Assembly (NCBI GenBank): GCA_905183005.1
Contig: CAJJDO010000001.1
Location: forward strand, 625,836-689,835
DNA from: Paramecium pentaurelia
Taxonomy: Eukaryota; Ciliophora; Oligohymenophorea; Peniculida; Parameciidae
DNA length: 64,000 nucleotides
Reading direction: 5' to 3'
The notes under the pieces are model-generated. The model saw only the letters and a program-made list of their open reading frames with translations. It was not told the origin of the DNA and did not search any database. The translations under genes and the position numbers were made by a program. The number at the start of each line of letters is the position of its first letter. Within the stretch, counting starts at the first letter, position 1. Positions 35,426 to 47,664 of this stretch are shown here, piece by piece.

Positions 35426-38268
35426 ATGAGGTATTCTTAATGGAATAATTAGTGAGGAAAATAAGTAAGAATAACAATTGGTCTTTGCTGTAATAGAAGA
35501 AGGCTATTTTGATCAATTGCTCAAAAGAGTACTCAGAAAAACACAAGAACCCTAACATCAAATATCATTGAAGGAAGCTCAAGCAATTGTTAATACTGTT
35601 TCTCGATCGTCAGATTTGTAGTCAATAAAAGAATTAGGATTTAAAGATTTTGTTGGATATTTGCAATCTATAAGGGATGTTTATATTGAATATAGAAAAT
35701 TTCAAAAACAAGTACAATCTTCAGATATACCTGATGATTTAGATGAAATGGTTTTAGGTTGTTATAATACAGTGCCTGCATATTTCTTTGATTAGCCATT
35801 CCGATTCAACTATTAATTATTTTCATTAGGCAAAGATAAAATTAATTAATATTTAGAAGAGATTAAGGATCATTTAGATGATGTAGAGATTACATTATTC
35901 TTTTAAATAAATTCTCGTTTTGATAAGTTTTTAAGTGTTGTATTAAATTTGAATGATATGAATTAAATCATAGATTAGAATATTATAAAAGTTAAGAGAA
36001 TACGTGAAATTTATAGTGTAACAAGAGAACATATGATAAGAAAAAGTACTGAAATCACAAGAAAGAAACAAGTATTAATTCTTATTGAGTTTAGACAATT
36101 GAAAAAGTTGAAAACATTTTGTTTACTCTAAAACGTATTTAGTCGATTTAAAAGAGTTTCATTACATTAAATGAACTTATAAATACTAAGAAATATTCCT
36201 AAGCTGTCTAATTGTTAAAAGTAAGTGAATAAACATATTAAACTATTAAATCAATAACAAGTTTAAAGTTTATTCCATAAAAGCTAGAATAATTACAAAA
36301 AAATTTATATACTACAATTTTGAATCATCTTTTATCAATAATGCTTACTCAAATGACATCATTATTAACACCAAATAAATAACTCATTAATTAATTAAAT
36401 CATTAATTAAATGATCATGATGATTCTGTGCTTGCCAATTCTTATGTAAATGATAGTTGGTTTGAATAATAACAACAATAAATTATAACTATTAATAAAC
36501 AATCAGATGATAGTTTTATTAAAACACTTTTATCTTCATCAGGTATTATTGATATGGGTGATAAAATATTTAAATAAAAAGTTCTTGAAGAATTATAAGG
36601 ATATTATTAGGAGTTTCTTATTGCAATTAAGAATTTCTTCAATCAAGAAGAATCAGAGTAATAAATTAAATTTGATGAATAATCTATAATGGAATAATTA
36701 TCTTAGTATATGGAAGAACAACCATTAAGTATCTTCATAAAAATTGTTTAATTCTTTTCAGAAAATTTAAAAAAGACAATCAATCTATAAATTGCACTTG
36801 CTTAATCAATTGCCAAAAATGTATTGGATTAACCAAAACATATGGAAATTATTGAGGAACATTTTTCCATTCCAGTGGCTATGTTAAAATTTTCTAATGA
36901 AAAAGTAGCCTTATTATTATCATCAAAGAGAATTGCTTCTGACTCTTCAGTTAAAGATTTTATAGATTTACTTTAAATTTATAAATTTTGGGATATATTT
37001 TTGTAATAGGACATGTCTAGAATTAATGAAGATTTACAAATCAATGATAAAATAATGTAAAAAATTAGAGGATAATATTAGAAATGTTCTATAAATTAAT
37101 TAATTTATATGCGAAGTGCTTAGGAAAAGTAATATCTCTAAAACTTTCATAAAGAGAAGAAAACCCAATTGAATAAATATCTAGAAAATGAAACATGGTT
37201 GGCATCAGATGTATCCTTTGATAATTATGAAATTATTACATATTTATTGGATCTAGAAGATTTGAAATAAGTTGAATAGCTAGATGAAAGTGTTTTACTT
37301 AATAACAGTACAATGGCAGGGAAAAATCTATTACCATCATATGTAAATAATTCACATTTCAAAATTATAAAAACAGAAATTATCATTTTAAAAGACAATT
37401 CTAAATATAAAGTAACATAAGCATTCTTATTCTTTTTATAAGCAATAGGTTAATATTTGCATTTATTTGAATCTTACTCAATAATCAATTATGAATAGAC
37501 CTAAAAGTTAGTAGAACTTATAAAATGTTATAATTCTTTAGCCACATAATATATATTAGGAGCTGGAGCAGTGCATTTTGGTAAAATTACTACAATTACA
37601 GCTAAAAATTTAGCTATTTCATCAATATGTTTGAGGTTATTCTTATATTTATTAGATCCCTTATCAAATAAATTATTTAAATTAATTAAGTAAGTATTTA
37701 ATAATAAGTATTAATTAGTTAATAGTAATAAACCTAATTTACTAATTTACAATAAATCTAGAATGATTTTGCAACAATCAAAGTAGATTATGAAAATCAT
37801 AATGCTGAAATTATGGCCAAATTAACTACTATAGTATAGGATAGATTTTATAAACATTTTGAAGATATTGCTAAATTAGATTGGAATGTAATATTCAATT
37901 AATCATTTAGGATTCTTAAACTAAAATAACTGTTCCAACTAAGATGACTAATCAAATTTGTTAGAATACTCGATCTTTATATGTAGCTATTGAAGATATA
38001 ATTACAAAAGAAGATCTTTGTAAGGTTTTTGGACATATTGTATCTATTCTTAGTTCTGATTTTGTAAAAATATTTAAATAGTTGAATATAACTTCAAAGT
38101 AAGAATATTATTGAATAAAATAGAATTGGGTTTACTAGAATTAAAGAAGAGTTAGACTATTTTATGAATTCTTTAAAGGATATAGGATAGTTGCCTTAAT
38201 TATTAATTGATTAATATCAAAATTTAGAATCAGAAATCACTACAGTGATTGAGAGTAAACAATAATGA
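35426..38268 (+). CDS. VPS54: GARP complex subunit VPS54
   Basis: About 900 residues. The first intron (22 nt) splits the start region: ATG-AG joins GTGAGG after splicing to read MSEENKQEQQL. Further introns lie near 36085, 37695-37755, 37890 and 38097. FVGYLQSIRDVYIEYRKF and VPAYFFDQPFRFNYQLF are the N-terminal Vps54 signatures; KLVELIKCYNSLATQYILGA followed by GKITTITAKNLAISSICLRL is the conserved Vps54 C-terminal domain. VPS54 tethers endosome-derived vesicles at the trans-Golgi. The exact splice pattern near 37695-37755 is ambiguous (one 44-nt or two smaller introns). The gene begins only 19 nt after the myosin stop. Confidence 0.88.
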
Positions 38269-38426
38269 ATCCTTATGTTTTATATATATATATATAATTA
38301 ATATATATTAATTAATAATGTATTGAGAATTCAAAATAAGAGGAAAAAAATCAAAATGTAATTAAAATCTTTAGAAAAATATCTGAATTGAAGCAAATAT
38401 AAATAATTAGTATTAACATTATTTTT

Positions 38427-41400
38427 ATGAATTAAAAAGAAACTTCTTCTGTTAATACATCTCACTAATAACAATAATCTCATTAAAATAAAGAAGAGAG
38501 TAAATTAAAAAGTCTATTGTAGGGTAGCTATGATTATATTCACAGAGAAACAGGCAAAATGATATAGAAAGTAACTTGATTTATTAAGTTGAATAGAAAC
38601 TCTATAAGCGAGCATTCTAACTTTTAGATAAGTTTTCTAGTTAGCGTAAAGATTTGGAATTGAGTGAAATGGTAATGTTAAATCGTAGGATAATGAATTG
38701 CATTAATAAAATTCTAAAAAAAGGACTGTTAAAACCAGATATTGAATAAGATAGGCCTGAAACTATGTTATTAATAGTTCAAAGAGGAACTTAAGCAATA
38801 TTTGAATTATACAAATATATAAATCTATATATTTAGAAAGTTATGCCAAATGAAATGAAAGGAGTTGTGTAATCATATTATTTATATAGTTAGATTAGAA
38901 GACGTTTCACATTTAACAAGTTCTGATGAAGAAGGATAAGAAAGAATTAAAGAATAAGAAGTTACTATACTATTTTACAAGATTAACGAATATGAGAAGC
39001 CTAAAAAAGAGAGAACCAAAAAATAACCAAAAGAAATCAATTTTTTTGAATAAGAAGTATCAGAATCTAGTCGTATTGCAAATATGATTGTTAAAACATT
39101 AAAACCACTAAACATATAATTTGAATTAGATTAATACTTCTATAATTTAATTGAATTACTATTAATGACAAGTTTAGTATTTAAAAAAGCAAATAAACCT
39201 AAAGTCGCTTATTATTATTTATTAGAAGCTCAAAGAATAGCAAAATAAATACTTAATACTTCAAATCCAAATCTAATTAATGCTTGTGCTAAAGCAAAGG
39301 TTTATTTAGCTAATTATTATTTTGAAATAAGTGAAAACTAGGAATCATTAACAGTTGCTGAAGAAGCTATAGTAATTTTATGTGGAGAAATGAGAATTAG
39401 AATAAATTAAGAGAAATTTGCATAAAGAAAGTACAAAAATAGAGAAAGAAAAAGAATGAAAAGATGTGTTATAACAACTTTATCTGCTTTGGTTACTATG
39501 ATGTGTAATTATGAAGCTTAAAATAATTATCATAGGATTGTAGAGTCATTAACAACAGCTAGTTGGTTGGCAGAAAAATATATATAAGGAATAGATGAGT
39601 TTAAAAAACATATCATAAAATTAGCAAGTGAAGGAAAGCATAGAGTTGAATAAAATCTCAAAGATTTAGCTGATTTAAGTTTTATTGCTGAATCAACATT
39701 AGATTCAGAGTTGAATAAAATTAGGAAAAAAAATAGAGATAAATTAGAGTAATCAGAATCTCAATATCTTAAGAAATTTAATAATGATATGTATCATCTT
39801 TTTCAAATCAAACCTTTAAATTAAGAATTATATATAAAAACATAAGTGAAGTAAGAATAGAAAATAAATAAATAAATTGATTAAAAAGTTATTGAGTAAT
39901 CATAACCACATGGAACTGATGCTTCTATTAATATATTTGATAGTGATTCTAATAGCTAAGATAGCTTTTTTGATGGAAGTTTTTTTGCTCCTTCAATAGA
40001 CAATTTATAATTTGATAATGATATCTTTGAAAAGAAAAGAACATAATCAGTAGCAAAAAAGCCTATAACAAATAATAGAAAATTATTAAAATTAAATAGA
40101 AAATTAGGAAAATCTGTTGGTTTAATTAAAATTGGTTTAGAAAGACCTTTAGATCATAAATCTAAAATTTTAACAACTAATTAGTATTTTAATGAATTTT
40201 AGAAACCAAAAAAGTAAGAAGAGAGGAGTGTAAGTAATGCAGGAAGATTATTAAAAAGATAATTAGAAAATATAGAATATAGAGAACATCCAGATAGAGA
40301 TGAACATCATAAATAAGATTTGGATGTTTATGTTAATAAGATGGTTACTGGAAAGATTGAAACTAATGAATTTCAGGATTATAATGATATTCTAGGATAG
40401 TTATTTAATTTAAGAAAGAAGGAGGATTTTGATAAGAAAGAATTTTATTTTGGTAGGAAAATGCTCAATTTGAAAGCAAAGGAGGAAATCATGTTTTATA
40501 AAGAATCATTCAATTCACCACCAGTAAAAGTGGAGATAGACACAAAAGTTAGAGATTAAGCACATATTATAGATGGTAAAATAACAGCAGAAAAAGAATT
40601 AAAAGAGTTAAAAAGAAAAAAGATTGATAAAATGGTAGCAGGCAAAAAGATTGTATAAACTAATGTTAATATTGATTTGAAAGATGAAGAAGAGACTATT
40701 TATTTGAGAAAAGTATTAGAAAAAAGTAAGAAAAAGAAACTAAAAGATTTTATTTATAAACATCGAGAAGCTTTAGGATTATCAAAGTTTTTTGCAAATT
40801 TACATAGAGAATAAAAAGAAAAGGAAAGGATATAAAAATTAAAGTCTGCTTTTGAGAGGGAAACTTTAGTGGAGGTTACTGAAAATTAGAATTTATAATA
40901 GTAGTCTACTAAACATAGAAAAAATGTTAGAATTTTGGTATAAGAAATTGATAAGAAACCTCTAAATCATTAATTATCATTGTAACCATCTTAGGGTAGA
41001 AATTCATTACTAGGATAAGATGATATAAAGATATAATCAACTTAGAATCTGACATAATAAAAATCAAGTTCAATACCTAAGCCTATATTGAAGAAGAAAT
41101 CTGAGACTTAAAAAAGTTCACAGGTAAGTCAATCAATTACAAATCTAGAAGCTTAAGGAACAGATTTAATATTATAATAAGAGAAATAACAAAAGGCATA
41201 GAGATAGGTAAGAGATTAGATAGAAAAACAATAAAAGAAATCTCATTAAGTGATTGGTATGATAATAGATGGAGTGGAAAGAAAAATGGATATTGAGAAT
41301 AAGGAATTAAGTAAGATGTTATTCAAACAAAAGGGAGGATAGAAATAATACATTGATGATGATGAGAAAACTTTTTTAAAATTTACACCTAAATTTTCAG

Positions 41401-41561
41401 ATATGAGCAGATCAACTTATCTTATGTATATTAAAAAAGAGTTAGCTGAAAAATAATTGTTCAGTTTAGAAGATAGCTAACCTCCAAGAATGGCAATGCC
41501 TAAAAAAAATCAATTGTCAGATATGGCTCAAATGTTTAAAGAATTCGGGTAACATTAATGA
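38427..41561 (+). CDS. Large charged protein with TPR-like helices, unknown function
   Basis: 1,027 residues after introns of 26 and 25 nt. Residues 1-60 are Gln/Ser-rich. Residues about 225-360 form paired amphipathic helices such as VAYYYLLEAQRIAKQIL and ACAKAKVYLANYYFEISE, resembling degenerate TPRs, and a later segment reads LVTMMCNYEAQNNYHRI. The C-terminal 600 residues are strongly charged (Lys/Glu/Gln), with linkers of SSSIPKPILKKKSETQKSS type and coiled-coil patches. There is no enzymatic motif. The size and composition fit a ciliate cytoskeletal or scaffold protein. Function is not assignable. Confidence 0.8.
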
Positions 41562-41696
41562 TTTTTATATAATAATATTTTATAATAAATATGATTGGCA
41601 ACAGTATTACACATTACGTAATTATTAATGACGAAATATCTTTGTTCGCAAATTAATAACACATATGGTCTGCAATTAGATATTTATTTGAATTCA

Positions 41697-42709
41697 ATGA
41701 CATCATAAACACTTTTGTTAACTTTGGGAGTATTGATGGTTTTGGGAGCTACAGCCTATATGAACTATGAGGAGAATGTTAGTTCAATAGATCATGGATT
41801 CACAGCAGATTTTGCATCCTTCATAAAATCTTTTGATTCAAAATATGATTTTATTAGATCTGATATCACTTGGTCAACATATGGGTAATCAAATATTTCT
41901 ATTATTACTTATAGAGGTGCTGAAACTAGACCAACTACTGCTCCATCTAAATATCCAATTGTTTTTGTTCATGGAAATTCTGATATTGGAGCTGGTAATG
42001 GTGGAACTGTTGGATGGTAGACTGGATTCACATAACTTATTGAATATCTATAAAATTATGGTGGATACACAAAGGCTGATTTGTATGTAACAACATGGGG
42101 TAAAATTTTATAATAATAAATTTGTAGGTCCTGCCAATCCAAATATGGCATCATAAAACAGTCATAGTGAAAAATATGTGATGACTACTAGACGTTTTAT
42201 TGAAGGAGTTCTTGCTTATACAAAAGCTAGCAAAGTTATTGTCATTGGTCATTCAATGGGAGTCACTTTGGCAAGAGCAGCTATAATTGGTGGAACTTAT
42301 TCAGAATCCTTATTTAGTAAATTTACTGTTGGAGATCCTATAACTAATTCTATTGCTGCTTTCTTTGGATTAGCTGGTGCTAATTATGGTTTAGTTGATT
42401 GTACTTATGCAACTGGATTACCTACTTGCAGTACATACAATGGATTTTCACCATCATCTTAAATGTTAACTGCTTTGAATTCTAAAACTCATAGAGAAGG
42501 TGCTAAAGTTTATTCTTTTTGGTCTCCAAATGATGATATCATTAAATACAATTGCATTGTCAATCAAAAAAATACTTGCATTGTACCAGGAAGTGATGAA
42601 TCAGTAATTCTATCATTTATAATATTAGTATTAATAAAGTGGATACACACATTTTGATGTAAGAGATAAGTTTTCAGCTGACATACTTCGTCTCATCTAG
42701 AAATTATGA
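41697..42709 (+). CDS. Secreted triacylglycerol lipase (alpha/beta hydrolase)
   Basis: 319 residues after introns of 28 nt (42100-42127) and 25 nt. A signal peptide is visible (TLLLTLGVLMVLGATAY). PIVFVHGNSDIG holds the oxyanion-hole region, KASKVIVIGHSMGVTLAR carries the nucleophile Ser in GHSMG, and SPNDDIIKYNCIV and SGYTHFDVRDK contain a likely Asp and the His. Multiple Cys in the lid region (DCTYATGLPTC, CIVNQKNTC) suggest disulfides. Similar lipases (nematode and bacterial class 2 type) hydrolyse lipids outside the cell or in food vacuoles. The stop TGA overlaps an ATG of a short downstream frame (ATGA). Confidence 0.9.
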
Positions 42710-42891
42710 TTATTTTATATATTAATTAAATATAAGACTCAAATCTTTTTTAACAATAAGGGGGGTATTCTTACAAATATACTGCTAAAAAAGGGGCCAA
42801 CATCAAAGACCCTAAGTATAACAATTTTTTAATTATGCAAATGAGACACAACAATAAAAAAGGTACAACATCATCATTTTCAGGTTTGTGA
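42706..42891 (+). CDS. Possible 61-residue protein overlapping the lipase stop
   Basis: A frame starting at ATG 42706, overlapping the lipase TGA, runs to TGA 42889-42891 and includes TAKKGANIKDPKYNNFLI and MQMRHNNKKGTTSSFSG. GC content rises here relative to flanks and composition looks protein-like, but no homology is evident and the start is inside the lipase stop. It might be a small gene, or a relic exon. Its last codons lie in the left arm of an inverted repeat. Confidence 0.25.
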
Positions 42892-42981
42892 TAGGAGTGT
42901 GTCTGAATTACAATTAATTAATTTATTAATTGCTTTTCAATTACAATTACTTTAATCTAGGCACACCCCCTAACACAAACC
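42883..42981. repeat. Imperfect inverted repeat with 54-nt loop
   Basis: The left arm at 42883-42904 (ggtttgtgataggagtgtgt...) and the right arm at 42959-42981 (...ccccctaacacaaacc) are reverse complements at about 18 of 22 positions with one gap. The loop is AT-rich and contains a repeated aattacaatta. The arms are notably GC-rich for this genome. It could be a structured RNA element, a small TIR-type element remnant, or a folded element upstream of the AlkB-like gene. Confidence 0.6.
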
Positions 42982-43005
42982 ACTTGCAAAATCCCATATA
43001 TATTA

Positions 43006-45859
43006 ATGTCTATTCTTAACTTATATAGATTGCCTAAAGCTTAAGTTATAGAAAAAGGGAACCTTCATTGAAATTGTCCATCCAACCAAATCATCAGATG
43101 AAGAAACCATCGTTAAGAAACGTATTGTTAGTAATTTTAATGTCAATTCAACTTTTTGGATCACTCCTAAATAAGATGTTCCTCCTACTTTGGATTTTGA
43201 GACTCTCTTTAAAAAACCTTTTCCAGAATAAGCTGTCAAACACAATGAAACCTTTGAAAAGCTCGAAGTTGTCACTAATACCAATTAAAAGATACTAATT
43301 GATGTTCCATCTAGACCAGCTGCTTATTCTTTAGAAAAATTAAATTTGAAAGGGAAACCAACCCTTGAATAGTTATTTTAAGCCATACCAAATTGTATGG
43401 ATTATAAGGAGAGGGATAAATATTTTAAATAAGGAGGATTTAAACTGAATTATCAATCTGGTTATGCTCCAGTTGAAATATAAAATAAACATAAGGATCC
43501 TGAAGATTATACAAAGAAATAACACTTTATTAGATAAAAATAATCATAAGCCAATTTGAATTTGAAAAGAACTTGTGGTGTTTCTTATGTAAAAAAGAGT
43601 GAAAGTGAATAGAAGGATGTTAATCATATTTTTAAAAAGTATTGATTAAATTTAATGAAGACTTCCTCCACTTGTTTATTAATGTTCATCAGGTTGTTAA
43701 CCAATAACTGGATATGATGAAGCATTTGATAATTTATTTTATAATCTTTTGAATGGAAAGAACTTAATTGTGTTCACACTTTTCAATTCATAAGATGAAA
43801 GTGCCTTAAGAGAATATTTATTATTTCCAAACCTTAGAAATAAGATTGGAAGAGAAAGAGTTATGATAGCTAGAAAATTCTTAAATTTATGGATGTTATT
43901 TTAAGATGCTTTATGTTTAGTAATTCATTATAAATATGACGAGTATAAAATAAAATATAATTATTAGAAATTAATTATTAAGACCAATATAATTGGATGA
44001 ATAAGAAGATATAAAGTAATAATTAGTGGATTTTATTTGTGAATCAGAAATTTCAATATGTTTATTGTTCAAAAAAAGTGTATCAGGTAGAAAAGCATTT
44101 TTGAAGAGTGTTGGATTATGGAATGAAGGAAGTGACAACTCTTCAATTTGCACAGAAACACAAAGAGAAGAATTATAAACTAAATTTGTAATATCAGTTC
44201 CAAAAGTTCCAATCAATAGTAATTCAACTCCATAAAGTCTATTCTAAGAATTTACAGATATAATTTAATAATAAGAGAATTATGTTTTAGAAACCAGAAC
44301 TTAAACACAGGCTCCTCAAACTCAATAACAAAATCCAAATAGTGAGAAATAAACAAAAAAGAAAAAGAGAGCAAAGATCTTATCATCAACAGATGTAAGA
44401 AAAGATGGTGGAGCCAGTGAATAATTAATAAATCATTTAATAAAAGAGGATGGAAATCATAATATTAATACATGTAGTATAAGAATGGAGATGTATGTTA
44501 CAGAAGAAAAATGGAAATCAGCCAATGATCATAATAAAGATTTACTTAATGCTTTTATCAAGAGAGTTGAACATCATGTAACTAGTTCATATTTAATTAA
44601 AATGATGAATAAAAGATTTAAAGCAAATGAAAAAGGATAAGATTATATTATAAGAAGAAGCAATAAAATCTATGAAATACTAACAGATAATGTTTAGATA
44701 AAATAGAATAAAAAGACAATTAATTGGACATCAACATTTACTCCTGAAAATTTTACAAATCTATCAACATTTAAATTAAGCAAGAAATACTAAAATATCT
44801 CTTTAGACATTATTAAAATGAAAGAATTAAGTTTTCTTAAATAACCATTATATTGTATAACAACTAGAGATAGTTTTGCATTTGATTTAATTACTAAAGT
44901 TACCAAAGTTAAATTAGGAGATAGAATGGTAGATAGGTATTAAATTATAATTTAAATCAATCTAGATTAGATTTCTTTTTTGAACCTAACAATTGTCCAT
45001 GTAATTTTAAATCATTTTTACCAATGTTTCCAGAATATTAAGTTGGAGCACATGCATATGTAGGATATTTTACAAATGAAGAATTATTATAAATGGAAAA
45101 AGATATTTTTGATATGGAATTAAAAGGATTTGATGGTAATATTCTATATATTTATTATTTTATAGGTCATTATTTACCTATGACTGCATAAATTTCACAT
45201 GCTTAATCAAATCATCATTCAAGTGTACGAAGAACTAAATTCTTTTTTGGTTATAGATATATGTGGACTAAATGTTAATTAGCTGAACCACATTCAATGG
45301 TAGCTGCTGGTGTCAGAAGAGATGTATCAGCTCCTCCATTATGGATGAGAAATCTCATTACTTAACTTGAAAATGATAATGTAGTTCCTAAAAAGTTTAT
45401 TAATTCTATTGCTTGTAATGTTTATCATGATGGAAAAGAAGGATTAGCATAACATTTTGATGATGCTGTTAGATTTAAATAACCAATCTTTACTATTAGA
45501 GTCTTTTCAGATTGTAGATTATCATTTGGAAGCCAATTTTATGGATTTTGCAATGGAGCATTTGCTGTTCCTTTACCAAGAGGGTATCTATTTAATTATT
45601 ACTATTTATAAGATGTATTCTTTGTATGGAAGAAGGTTCTTATGCTGCAAATGCTATCAAACATTGTGTAAGACCTTGTGATATGACTGGAAAAAGTGCA
45701 GCTTTAATATTACGTCAAATGCATGATTAAGTAACTTAGGAAGCCATAAAATATGATGAATACGTGGATTTACCATGTCATATGTCTACTTTGTCAGTTG
45801 ATGATAATGCAGTTCCATTTGGAGAATAAAAGAGATTAGAAGCTGAATTACTAAGTTGA
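43006..45859 (+). CDS. Large AlkB-like 2-oxoglutarate/Fe(II) oxygenase
   Basis: About 905 residues with five introns (22, 25, 29, 30 and 29 nt). The first, at about 43638-43659, removes a TGA that would otherwise end the gene. The C-terminal domain contains VYHDGKEGLAQHFDDAVRF, with the HxD iron motif at about residue 780, RVFSDCRLSFGSQF, and a distal AIKHCVRP plus SAALILRQMH supplying the second His and the 2OG-binding Arg. This is the AlkB fold, nearest in look to ALKBH5/plant ALKBH9-10 RNA demethylases. The N-terminal 600 residues are unfamiliar. The proposed start MSILNLYRLPKAQVIEKG is one nucleotide out of frame with TFIEIVHPTK, near 43050-43061. Confidence 0.8.
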
Positions 45860-47094
45860 TTAGAATAATAATAATAATATTATTTAATAATCTACTTTTC
45901 TGATGTTTAGATAAAATTATTATTCAATATTTATATATTGATAATGCAAAGTATTAAAACTTATTAGTAATTACTAATTAAATATTTTTGTATAAGAAAA
46001 AATAACAATTAGGTAGAATTGAAGATAAAAAGTTTTTAAGAATCCTATAAAAATATTAAAGCTTTATAAATTTTCAGACAAAATTGAAAAAAAAATCAAT
46101 TCCATAAAAAGGTTTATACTTAAATAGATCAATAAAAAACTAATTTAGTTTATTTGATTTAAATAAGGAAGAACAATTAACTAAAATATTAAAGAAAAGG
46201 AGAATTTTCGAATATTTTTCCACATTCATTTGATAGCTTAATTCAAAAAATCAATAAAATGTAACTAGATTTTAAACTTTCTACAATATTATTGTTTCTT
46301 AATTATAAGAATGAAACCAAAACATAAATCATATTGAGTAAATGATTGATTTAATTTAAGTCCATTTTTATATTGGCAGTAAATAATTTGCAAATATGTA
46401 AACAATTAATAGGATTAAAGTAATACTGACAACAAATAATATTGATTATTTATATTTATATTGAAATCTTACTTAAGAATTCTAAAGTCTACTTTAAGCA
46501 ATAATTACAACTTTTCTATAAATTAATTATTAGATGATCTCAAATGGACAAGTATGTTATTTTGGTAAATAAATTAGTTTGTAAATTTATTTCTATACTA
46601 TACTTAAGTAGGTGACTATAAATCTTGAAAAATAAAAACTTTATTTAAGCATTCAATAAATATTCTCTATTTTCAAACAATGTATCTTTATAAAATTTAA
46701 GCTAAAATTATTTATACTATTCATAGAAATATATTTTACACTTACAAAAGAAATGCATAAAAATAAATATTATGATCTTTCAATAAAAATATCATATATT
46801 CTATTAAATATTGATCAAAAGCATATAAAATTTGAAATTCTAAAGAACATCATATTTAGCTTGATTGATAAGAAAACATAAAATAATTGATCTAAGATCT
46901 ACAACTAAGAAGAAATTTTGCTCTATTCTACATTAGAATTGATTTTCTAAATAGATGATATACAAAATTATTATAAATATATATGCAATAATCCCATTTT
47001 TATTACGATATGTTCAAAATCATATCATTACTATTTTAGTAGGATCTAATTAATAAATAAGAGAAGGATGAATTGAAATGTACTTCAATTTTTA
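45860..47094. other. Probable decayed coding region
   Basis: About 1.2 kb on the plus strand with several protein-like fragments in different frames. One is a small frame at 45944-46233 that would encode 89 residues if a 20-nt intron is removed (including NQFSLFDLNKEEQLTK). A shifted fragment near 46210-46350 includes HSFDSLIQKINKMQLDF, and another near 46730-46890 includes EMHKNKYYDLSIKISY. No single open gene can be built. It looks like a pseudogene, as often found after whole-genome duplication in Paramecium. Confidence 0.45.
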
Positions 47095-47355
47095 ATGTTA
47101 GTTATGGTACTTGAATCTCAATCTGAATTGATGTTTTAACTGCAGGCCATTTATCGTTCATCTGTTAAGGGAAAATAATTACATATGGTCCATGCGATCA
47201 AAAATTATATAGATTCTCATAGATAAGGTTCTCCAAGAAATAGTTCGCCCAGATCATCAAGATATTTGGAAGCTTCTCGTATGTGGAGTATTTATGAAGA
47301 GAATGAAGAAGAGGAAAGAGATAACGAAATTAAATTGATAGGAATTCGACGCTGA
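47095..47355 (+). CDS. Small acidic-tailed protein
   Basis: 86 residues, intronless, ATG 47095 (an in-frame ATG follows at 47104). The sequence includes ELMFQLQAIYRSSVKGKQL, a Ser/Arg-rich middle (RQGSPRNSSPRSSRYLE) and an acidic stretch EENEEEERD near the end. GC content and codon use are clearly coding-like. No family was recognised. Confidence 0.6.
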
Positions 47356-47417
47356 CAATTAGATTGTTCAAAAGTTATGACTCTTTTTGTTTATTAATTA
47401 TTTATGGAGACTTAAAC

Positions 47418-47622
47418 TCAATATTAAATTTCTCAAGAAGGTGTGTCTTACTAAATATATATTTAGATATTAAATCTCTGAATTCAAAATATCGTCTGGT
47501 TTTTACTTATCCTGCAGCTGCATTTACCATTTCTGCTCTAATCCTTAAATCCACTAAATTTTTGAGTTTCCCTAAATTTTTCAGAAACCCTCTTGAAGTA
47601 AGCAATAAAATAATTTAATCAT
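47418..47622 (-). CDS. Possible small basic protein with very short introns
   Basis: The minus-strand frame contains LVDLRIRAEMVNAAAGQVK and TRRYFEFRDLISKY, which look protein-like, whereas the sense of the plus strand does not. A 55-residue model needs introns of only 17 nt and 20 nt (the latter gtaagacacaccttcttgag), starting at ATG 47622 and ending TGA 47418-47420. A 17-nt intron would be below the usual Paramecium range, so the 5' part may be wrong and ATG at about 47522 is an alternative. Function unknown. Confidence 0.35.
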
Positions 47623-47664
47623 TCTCCAGAAGGAAATGTTCTCTTCTCTACCAGACTATAGAAA

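Noticed and set aside
43643..43645. TGA seeming to end a 210-residue gene before the AlkB-like gene
   Set aside because: It lies inside a 22-nt intron (gtattgattaaatttaatgaag). Splicing continues the frame into the downstream region, so both parts are one gene.
47364..47618. Plus-strand frame reading YRLVFTYPAAAFTIS
   Set aside because: Its Leu/Phe/Ser-rich composition is typical of the antisense of a coding strand; the minus-strand reading is more protein-like.
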